5,208 nt of DNA. Source: an uncultured Ruminococcus sp. Lineage in GTDB: Bacteria; Bacillota; Clostridia; UBA1212; UBA1255. Position 1 is the stretch's first letter; each line of letters begins with the position of its first letter. The stretch lies in assembly GCA_902782885.1 (NCBI GenBank), contig CACZOW010000321.1, positions 1 to 5,208 of the forward strand. The letters run 5' to 3'. The notes beneath the pieces are model-generated. The model was not told the DNA's origin. It saw only the letters and a program-made list of their open reading frames with translations, and searched no databases. The position numbers and the translations under genes were made by a program. Positions 1 to 5,208 of the stretch are shown piece after piece.

Positions 1-1
1 C

Positions 2-985
2 GGCCCCGGAGACGAAGTGATCGTGCCGGGGTATACGTATATTGCCTCCGCGCTGGCCGTGACGGCGGTGGGCGCCATGCCGGTGATCGCGGAAGTTGAC
101 GACACGCTCACACTGGATATGGCGGACGTGAAGCGAAAATTGTCCCCGCACACCAAAGCGGTGATGCCGGTCTACATACAGGGTTTTCCGGCGGATCTTG
201 ATACGCTACGGGCGCTCAGCGCAGAGCACGGGTTCAAAATACTGGAGGACGCGTGCCAGGCGGACGGCGGCATGTACAAGGGCCGCTATCTGGGCACAAT
301 AGGCGACGCGGGCGCGTTTTCGTTTAACTATTTTAAGGTGATCACGTCCGGCGAAGGCGGCGCGCTGGTGACCGGCGACCGGACGATATACGAACGTGCG
401 CTGATATACCACGACGCGTCGGCGGTGGCGTTTTTCGGAGACCAGCTCTCCGGTATCGAGCAGCCGCTGTTCGGCGGCATGGAGTACCGCGTCTCCGACA
501 TAATCGGGGCAATACTCCGGGCGCAGCTGAAGCGGCTGCCGGGTATTCTCGCCGACCTGCGGCGCAACCGGAGCGCGATCGCCGAACTGGCGTGCGGCGG
601 AGAGCTCGTACAGGCGCCGTCTCACGATATTGACGGCGATTGCGGCACCACGCTGGCGCTGAGGTTCGGGAGCGAAGCGGATTGCCGCCGGTTCCAGACG
701 CGCTGCGCGGAGAAAGGCATCGGACTCACGGTGCCGATCGATACCGGCAAGCACGTATATACCAACTGGACGCAGATCATGGAAAAACGCGGTGCGCTGC
801 ATCCCGCCATGGATCCGTTCCGGATGGAGGCCAACCGCGGCCTGCAGACCGACTACGCGCCGGATATGTGCCCGCGCACGCTGGATCTGCTCTCCCGCAC
901 CGCGTACCTGATGGTCAATCCCGACTGGAACGAACCGGATCTGGAAGCGGTGGCCAATGTTTTGAAAAACGCGGCCCGTGACTGA
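2..985 (+). CDS. DegT/DnrJ/EryC1/StrS family PLP-dependent aminotransferase (5' partial)
   Basis: The reading frame is open from base 2, and the residues before the first in-frame GTG (17) already fit the family (GPGDEVIVPGYTY), so the true start lies left of the window; roughly 40-60 N-terminal residues are probably missing. Family members move an amino group, usually from glutamate or glutamine, to a keto-sugar or keto-cyclitol, using PLP in the cytoplasm. Counting from the GTG at 17, visible landmarks are EDACQADG (77-84), whose Asp78 should contact the PLP pyridine nitrogen, and FSFNYFKVITSGEGG (101-115), whose Lys107 is the expected Schiff-base lysine. The family segment GGMEYRVSDIIGAILRAQL follows near 154-172. 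The C-terminal part (HVYTNW, SRTAYLMVNPDW) resembles aminotransferases often labelled glutamine:scyllo-inositol or dTDP-sugar types, but the substrate cannot be read from sequence. The residue after the lysine is Val where relatives often have Asn or His. The next gene begins 50 nt downstream in the same direction, suggesting an operon. Family is confident; substrate unknown. Confidence 0.93.
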   Translation, partial: GPGDEVIVPGYTYIASALAVTAVGAMPVIAEVDDTLTLDMADVKRKLSPHTKAVMPVYIQGFPADLDTLRALSAEHGFKILEDACQADGGMYKGRYLGTIGDAGAFSFNYFKVITSGEGGALVTGDRTIYERALIYHDASAVAFFGDQLSGIEQPLFGGMEYRVSDIIGAILRAQLKRLPGILADLRRNRSAIAELACGGELVQAPSHDIDGDCGTTLALRFGSEADCRRFQTRCAEKGIGLTVPIDTGKHVYTNWTQIMEKRGALHPAMDPFRMEANRGLQTDYAPDMCPRTLDLLSRTAYLMVNPDWNEPDLEAVANVLKNAARD

Positions 986-1023
986 AGTTCGGGCCAGACT
1001 CCGTGCATAGAATACGAAAAATG

Positions 1024-1029
1024 AAGGTG
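1024..1029 (+). promoter_or_regulatory. Ribosome binding site of the solute-binding protein gene
   Basis: The bases AAGGTG contain AGGTG, which pairs with the 3' end of 16S rRNA, and they end 6 nt before the ATG at 1036. This decides the start. The upstream in-frame GTG (1003) and ATG (1021) lack such a site, and using them would put extra charged residues (HRIRK, MKVLS) in front of an otherwise standard signal peptide. Confidence 0.65.
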
Positions 1030-1035
1030 TTGTCC

Positions 1036-2439
1036 ATGAAAAAAGAAACCATGAAGTTGTTCATAAGGACCGTGCTGGTGATATTGTCCGCGGCGCTGCT
1101 GACCGGCGCGGCGGCGTGCAGCAAAAGACCGATCCAGACCGGAGAAGTCGATCAGGACCTGACAGTTGAAGAACTGGATATACGCGGCGAGGTCACGTTC
1201 ACCGAAAACAATACGGGCGGTACCGAGCAGGACCGGCTGGCCGCGAAAGCGTTTATATCCGCGTTCCAGAAGGCGTATCCCAACGTAAAAGTGCGGTACG
1301 AAGAGGCGCCGGTGAACGGTTTTGACGCGCGCATCTCCGCAGGCGATATCGGCGACGTGTTCTGGGGCGACGCCAGCAATATGCATAACTACCAGATCAA
1401 CCACAACGCGCTGATGCCGCTGGACAGCTACATCAAGCCGTTGAATATAGATCTGGGCCAGGTGTTCTCCGGCGCGCTGGAGGCCGGCAAGGTCAACGGC
1501 AGACTCTACATGGCGCCCCGCAACATCGGCGAGCACATACTGATCTACAACGAAGAGATACCGGAAGCAGAGGGAATCACATTTGATAAAACGAAGGCAA
1601 TGCCCTGGGAGGATTTCAAGGCGATCTGCCGCACCATGACTCATTTCGACGAGCAGTCCGGGCGTTTTACGCAGGTTGGCGCGTCGCTCAAGGTCTGGTG
1701 GCATCCGATCTGGCAGGTGTTTTTCCGCGGTTTCGGCGGCAAATGGATCGATCCCAAGACTCACACGGTGACGATCGCGGACAGCACGGAAGTCATGCAG
1801 GGCATCAACGAGCTGTTTGACGCCATCAATCAGGGCTGGCTGTATCCCGAGGATATTGCCGGATCCATCGGCGGGGAACTGGGCGAGAAATTCAGAGGGA
1901 TCACCAACACATACGCGCAGGCGTGCTTTAAGAACTTCGGCGATCTGAGCTGGACCACGTCTTACGGGCTGGCGTACGATTCCATTGAAGTGAGGTGGGA
2001 TTTCTGCCCGTTCCCGGCGCTGCCCACGCATACCGTTTCCACCGGCGCCACCGGATATCTGGTGTACAATCGCACCCGCAATCCCAACGCCGCCGCGGCG
2101 CTGGCGCTGTTCTTCCTGACGGAGCCGGGTCAGCGTGCGTACAACGGACAGACCGGCGGCAACGTCCCGCTGCTCAAATCCCTCGCGTACGATGATTTCT
2201 GGCATCTGCAGGGGACGGACTGGTCGGACAAGAACTACGACGCGTTCGTGTCGTATCCTGACGAAACATTGCCCGCATCCGTGATCACCCAGGCGCCGCA
2301 GGACGTGGCCAATCTGTTCTCCGCCGACGCCATGCAGCAGCTGTTCATCAAAGTGCTCTCGGGCAGCAAGAGCGTTGAGACCGCATTTATGGAGCTGCAG
2401 ACCAAGGCCAACGAAAAGTGGTCTACCATCGCGAATTGA
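1036..2439 (+). CDS. Sugar ABC transporter substrate-binding lipoprotein (extracellular solute-binding protein, family 1-like)
   Basis: This is a 467-residue protein, a normal length for MalE-like sugar-binding proteins. It should sit outside the cytoplasmic membrane on a lipid anchor and deliver a sugar or oligosaccharide to an ABC permease. The N-terminus is a lipoprotein signal: Lys-rich MKKETMK, a hydrophobic core at about 8-23, and a lipobox-like GAAAC with Cys28 as the predicted lipidated residue (Ala at -3 is weaker than the usual Leu). Family features follow in order: FQKAYPNVKV (77-86), GDVFWGD (106-112), LMPLDSYI (126-133), GRLYMAPRN (155-163), IYNEEI (170-175), and the hinge/C-lobe segment TGATGYLVYN (336-345), followed by an Ala-rich helix ending in EPGQ. 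An aromatic cluster (Trp221, Trp222, Trp226, Phe229, Phe230, Trp237) could stack on sugar rings; this is inference. The gene lies between an aminotransferase and a GH38 gene, 41 nt before the latter. No permease or ATPase gene is next to it on the right. The ligand is unknown; an alpha-mannoside is suggested only by the neighbour. Confidence 0.92.
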   Translation: MKKETMKLFIRTVLVILSAALLTGAAACSKRPIQTGEVDQDLTVEELDIRGEVTFTENNTGGTEQDRLAAKAFISAFQKAYPNVKVRYEEAPVNGFDARISAGDIGDVFWGDASNMHNYQINHNALMPLDSYIKPLNIDLGQVFSGALEAGKVNGRLYMAPRNIGEHILIYNEEIPEAEGITFDKTKAMPWEDFKAICRTMTHFDEQSGRFTQVGASLKVWWHPIWQVFFRGFGGKWIDPKTHTVTIADSTEVMQGINELFDAINQGWLYPEDIAGSIGGELGEKFRGITNTYAQACFKNFGDLSWTTSYGLAYDSIEVRWDFCPFPALPTHTVSTGATGYLVYNRTRNPNAAAALALFFLTEPGQRAYNGQTGGNVPLLKSLAYDDFWHLQGTDWSDKNYDAFVSYPDETLPASVITQAPQDVANLFSADAMQQLFIKVLSGSKSVETAFMELQTKANEKWSTIAN

Positions 2440-2480
2440 CGCATGCGTGCCGCAGCGGAGAAGCTGAAAATATTGACGTT

Positions 2481-4979
2481 ATGAATAAGACATTATATCT
2501 GGTATCAAACGCGCATCTTGACCCCGTGTGGCAGTGGGAATGGGAGGAAGGCGCCGCGGCGGCGGTGTCCACGTTCCGCGTTGCCGCCCGCTTCTGCCGC
2601 GAACGCGACGGGTATGTTTTCTGCCACAACGAAGCCGCGCTTTACGAATGGGTGGAAGAGTACGAACCCGCGCTGTTCGAAGAGATCCGGCGCCTGGCGG
2701 CGGAAGGCCGCTGGGTGATCATCGGCGGCTGGTACATCCAGCCCGACTGCAATATGCCCGCGGGTGAGACGTTCGTGCGCCACGCCGCGTACGGGCGGAA
2801 ATATTTCTTCGAAAAATTCGGCGTTGTGCCCACTGTCGCCAACAGCTTCGACGCCTTCGGCCACAGCCGCGGTTTGGTGCAGGTACTGGCAAAATGCGGG
2901 TATAAGTATTATATCCATTGCCGTCCGGGCGGCGGCTGGCTGGATATGCCTGATTCGTACGTCTGGGAAGGGTACGACGGCTCCCGGGTGATCGGCGAAC
3001 GCCAGCCCTCCGGCTACGGTACCGGCCTGGGCACCGCCGCGTCAAAAGCGGAGTCTATGCTGAACGCGCTTCCGGACGGGGGCGCGGGCATCTGTCTGTG
3101 GGGCGTAGGCGATCACGGCGGCGGCGCTTCGGCGCAGGATCTGGACGCACTGACGGCGCTTCAGGCACGCGCGGCGGCTCAGGGCGACAACGTAAAACAT
3201 TCGGATCCGTACGAGTATTTTGAGGGCGTTGACGCGGATAAGCTGCCGGTGTGGCGGGACGGCATCAATCCCTGGGCCGTGGGCTGCTACACCAGCCAGG
3301 CGCGGCTCAAAGGCGCGTTCCGGGCGCTGGAAGATATGTATTATTCCACCGAAAAAGCGGCCATGCTGGCTTTGCGGCGCGCCGGCGTGCCGTATCCCGC
3401 GGAGGAACTTAAAGAGGCGGAGAAAGCGCTGCTGTTCGCCACGTTCCACGACTACCTGCCCGGTTCTTCCGTAGAGCCGGTGGAGGCCATGGGCCTGCGT
3501 CAGTTGGGCGGCGCCAACGATAAACTGACCCGCGTACGCGCCCGTGCGTTCTTTGCGCTGTGTTCCGGCGAACGCGAGGCTGCCCCCGACGAGATTCCCG
3601 TGCTGGTGTTCAATCCGCACCCGTACCCGGTGGAAGATGTGTTTGAGTGCGAATTCATGCTGTGGGATCAGGGCTGGGGCGAGACGGTGAAATACCCGCG
3701 CCTGTTCGATGAAAGCGGCGCGGAGATCCCGTGCCAGCCGGAAAAAGAATTGTCCAATATTCCGATCGACTGGCGGAAGCGCATTGCCTTCCGCGCATCG
3801 GCTTTGCCCTCCGGCGTGACGCGGTTCAACTGCCGGTTTGACGACCTGAAAAAGCTCCCGATCGAGCAGCTGCCGGAAGAGAACGGCGAGCTGGTGTTTC
3901 GGGGAGCCGGCGGCCGGATGCGGGCGCGGATATCGCGGCGCACGGGTCTGCTGACGTCGTACGAGGTGGACGGGCGCGAACTGCTTTCCGGCGGCGCGTT
4001 CCGGCTGGACGTGCTCCGGGACAATTGCGACCCGTGGGGCATGACCGTGCGTTCGTACCGGGACGTCGAGGGCAGTTTCGCGTTGATCGACGATGCGTCA
4101 ATGCCGGAATTCTGCGCGGTCCCGGAGTCCGTGCCGGCGGTGCGCGTAATCGAAAACGGCATCGTGCGCACCGTGGTGGAAGCGGTGCTGCGTTACGGCC
4201 GCTCCCGCGCATATGTGCGCTACACGCTGAACAAGCTGACGCCGGATATCGATATCTCCGTGCGGCTCGAGCTGGAAGAACTGGAGAAAATGGTAAAGCT
4301 GGCGATCCCCTGCGCGGGGCTGAATAACGTGCAGGGACAGACCGTGTACGGCCGCGAATCGCTCAAAATGAACGGCGACGAGACGGTATCGCAGCGCTGG
4401 AAGCTGATGGAACTGGAAGGGGAGCGCGCGCTGCTGCTGTGCGGCCGCTCCACATACGGCGCTTCGGTGGAAGGCAATGAATTCAAGATATCTTTGGTGC
4501 GCACTCCCGCGTATACGGGGCATCCGCTGGGCGAGCGGCGCGTGCTGCCGGCAGACCGCTATATGCCTCATATGGATCTGGGCACACATCTGTTCGAATT
4601 CCGGCTCACGGGCGGCGATCGTCAATATCTTTCCGACCATGCGGAACGCATCGCGCAGACGTATTGCGAACGGCCGTTCTGCATGTCGTTCTTCCCGTCG
4701 GGAGAGGGGACAACGCCGCGCCCCGGTCTCCGCGTCGAAGGCGACGACTGCGTGGTGTTGACCGCGTACAAGCAGAGCGAGTACGGCGCGGGTGAAGTGC
4801 TCCGGCTGTTCAATCCTACGGACGAAGCGCGGACCGTGCGCGTCGTTGACGGCGAAGGCGCAGACGCCGGAGCGCCGGTCACATTGCCGCCGCGCGCGTT
4901 TGAAACGTATTTAAAAACGCCGGCAGGGCTGAGACCCGTACCGGCGGATGAATTTGAAGGGGAGCGGAAGGTGCGCTGA
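2481..4979 (+). CDS. Glycoside hydrolase family 38 (alpha-mannosidase-type)
   Basis: This 832-residue enzyme matches the size and layout of bacterial GH38 proteins, retaining metal-dependent (usually Zn) exo-alpha-mannosidases. The N-terminal catalytic domain (about 4-265) opens with NAHLDPVW, giving metal ligands His12 and Asp14. NSFDAFGHS supplies Asp124 as the expected nucleophile and metal ligand. GDHGGG (210-215) fits the substrate-site loop. The helical middle domain (about 265-345) has CYTSQARLKGAFRALE and FHDYLPGSS, whose His323 is the fourth metal ligand. The beta-rich C-terminal region starts at VFNPHPYPVED (about 376) and includes STYGASVEGNEFKISLVRTPAY (657-678) and GTHLFEFRL (701-709). 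There is no signal peptide, and 18 cysteines are scattered through the chain, both consistent with a cytoplasmic enzyme. ATG 2481 was chosen because family homology begins at once (MNKTLYLVSNAHLDPVW). It lacks a well-spaced Shine-Dalgarno site: GGAGAAG at 2457-2463 is 17 nt away. An in-frame GTG at 2418 inside the preceding gene would add 21 residues not typical of the family. The gene probably shares a transcript with the binding protein. The exact glycoside substrate is not determinable. Confidence 0.95.
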   Translation: MNKTLYLVSNAHLDPVWQWEWEEGAAAAVSTFRVAARFCRERDGYVFCHNEAALYEWVEEYEPALFEEIRRLAAEGRWVIIGGWYIQPDCNMPAGETFVRHAAYGRKYFFEKFGVVPTVANSFDAFGHSRGLVQVLAKCGYKYYIHCRPGGGWLDMPDSYVWEGYDGSRVIGERQPSGYGTGLGTAASKAESMLNALPDGGAGICLWGVGDHGGGASAQDLDALTALQARAAAQGDNVKHSDPYEYFEGVDADKLPVWRDGINPWAVGCYTSQARLKGAFRALEDMYYSTEKAAMLALRRAGVPYPAEELKEAEKALLFATFHDYLPGSSVEPVEAMGLRQLGGANDKLTRVRARAFFALCSGEREAAPDEIPVLVFNPHPYPVEDVFECEFMLWDQGWGETVKYPRLFDESGAEIPCQPEKELSNIPIDWRKRIAFRASALPSGVTRFNCRFDDLKKLPIEQLPEENGELVFRGAGGRMRARISRRTGLLTSYEVDGRELLSGGAFRLDVLRDNCDPWGMTVRSYRDVEGSFALIDDASMPEFCAVPESVPAVRVIENGIVRTVVEAVLRYGRSRAYVRYTLNKLTPDIDISVRLELEELEKMVKLAIPCAGLNNVQGQTVYGRESLKMNGDETVSQRWKLMELEGERALLLCGRSTYGASVEGNEFKISLVRTPAYTGHPLGERRVLPADRYMPHMDLGTHLFEFRLTGGDRQYLSDHAERIAQTYCERPFCMSFFPSGEGTTPRPGLRVEGDDCVVLTAYKQSEYGAGEVLRLFNPTDEARTVRVVDGEGADAGAPVTLPPRAFETYLKTPAGLRPVPADEFEGERKVR

Positions 4980-4983
4980 CGCC

Positions 4984-5208
4984 TCAGTCTTTGAAATTGT
5001 CCGTGAGTTTGTAAGGCACGTGCGGAGCGCTCTCGGGCACGTCGTAGCCGATCTCGTTGGGCGCGGCCCAGTGCACGGCGTTGCGGATTATGCGCTGCAC
5101 ATACTCGTTGTAGAACGAGCGGCAGAATTCGTGGCCGGGCTGGAAGTAGAATACTTTGCCGGCGCCGCGATAGTAGCACAAGCCGGAACGGAATATGAAC
5201 CCGTCCTC
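4984..5208 (-). CDS. ThuA-like domain protein (C-terminal part, 5' partial)
   Basis: The - strand frame is open from the right window edge to a TGA at 4986-4984, giving the last 74 residues of a protein whose start lies beyond 5208. ThuA-like (trehalose-utilisation) proteins have a glutamine-amidotransferase-like fold of roughly 210-250 residues, so about two thirds is missing. The fragment carries the family's C-terminal signature: FRSGLCYYRGAGKVFYFQPGHE (6-27 of the fragment), then VQRIIRNAVHWAAP (37-50). The Gly-Lys-Val-Phe-Tyr-Phe strand followed by PGHE is the most recognisable part. A TTG at 5181-5179 falls in the middle of this signature and is not the real start. ThuA relatives commonly neighbour Gfo/Idh/MocA-type sugar dehydrogenases and are linked to disaccharide or keto-sugar metabolism; their biochemical role is only partly settled. 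The gene runs toward the GH38 gene with a 4-bp gap, so it belongs to a different transcription unit. Confidence 0.88.
   Translation of the reverse strand, partial: EDGFIFRSGLCYYRGAGKVFYFQPGHEFCRSFYNEYVQRIIRNAVHWAAPNEIGYDVPESAPHVPYKLTDNFKD

Noticed and set aside
1008..1013. TAGAAT as a possible -10 element before the binding-protein gene
   Set aside because: No acceptable -35 hexamer lies 16-18 bp upstream, and the TG of an extended -10 is off by one base. It is more likely a chance match within an operon gap.
853..2205. A 450-codon open frame on the - strand, antisense to the binding-protein gene
   Set aside because: Its translation is rich in Arg, His, Gln and Val without recognisable domains. 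The + strand frame gives a clear lipoprotein signal and solute-binding motifs. Long antisense frames are expected in GC-rich codon usage.
3042..4640. Several long - strand open frames (3042-3620, 3668-4171, 4098-4640) opposite the GH38 gene
   Set aside because: They overlap each other and lie opposite conserved GH38 sequence. They have low-complexity, Arg/Ser/Pro-rich translations and no family motif.
5019..5041. Inverted repeat CGTGC...GCACG around the palindrome GAGCGCTC, a possible terminator for the GH38 transcript
   Set aside because: The arms are not centred on the inner palindrome, no T-run follows, and the sequence lies in the conserved coding region of the ThuA-like gene.
4622..5179. 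A 185-codon - strand frame spanning the gene junction
   Set aside because: It overlaps both the GH38 3' end and the ThuA-like frame, and its translation is Arg/Ser/Pro-rich with no motif. The ThuA-like frame explains the right-hand part better.
1..5208. Possible CRISPR array, tRNA, insertion sequence or phage feature
   Set aside because: No regularly spaced repeats, cloverleaf-like segment, transposase motif or terminal inverted repeats were seen. Almost all of the window is explained by four sugar-related genes.

Overview
This is an ordinary-looking, GC-rich bacterial stretch (about 60% GC by eye, not counted) packed with carbohydrate-metabolism genes. It contains two complete genes and one 5'-truncated gene on the + strand, and one 5'-truncated gene on the - strand entering from the right edge. 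All four reading frames end in TGA, so the standard code applies. The lipoprotein signal peptide of the binding protein (MKKETMK..., then a hydrophobic stretch and a Cys) and the general style of the gene set would fit a fermentative Clostridia-like or other Bacillota lineage. That placement is an impression from protein style, not something the DNA proves.

Layout: positions 2-985 hold most of a DegT/DnrJ/EryC1/StrS-type PLP-dependent sugar (or cyclitol) aminotransferase whose beginning lies left of the window. After 50 nt comes a complete sugar ABC-transporter solute-binding lipoprotein (1036-2439). After 41 nt follows a complete cytoplasmic family 38 glycoside hydrolase, an alpha-mannosidase-type enzyme (2481-4979), with its metal ligands and nucleophile in place. 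Only 4 bp further on, a ThuA-like protein ends on the opposite strand (4984-5208, C-terminal part only).

The three + strand genes are closely spaced in one direction with no visible terminator between them, so they are probably co-transcribed. The simplest reading is a locus for taking up a glycoside, probably alpha-mannosidic, and breaking it down inside the cell: the lipoprotein captures the sugar outside and the GH38 enzyme cuts it in the cytoplasm. ThuA-like proteins and DegT-type aminotransferases often occur in such sugar loci, where they may handle keto- or amino-sugar intermediates. No permease or ATPase gene lies in the window, so the transporter is incomplete here. No RNA gene, mobile element, CRISPR array or convincing promoter or terminator was seen, and I found no evidence of an undescribed system. 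The points worth a second look are the orphan-like binding protein, the aminotransferase in a catabolic setting and the very tight convergent gene junction.
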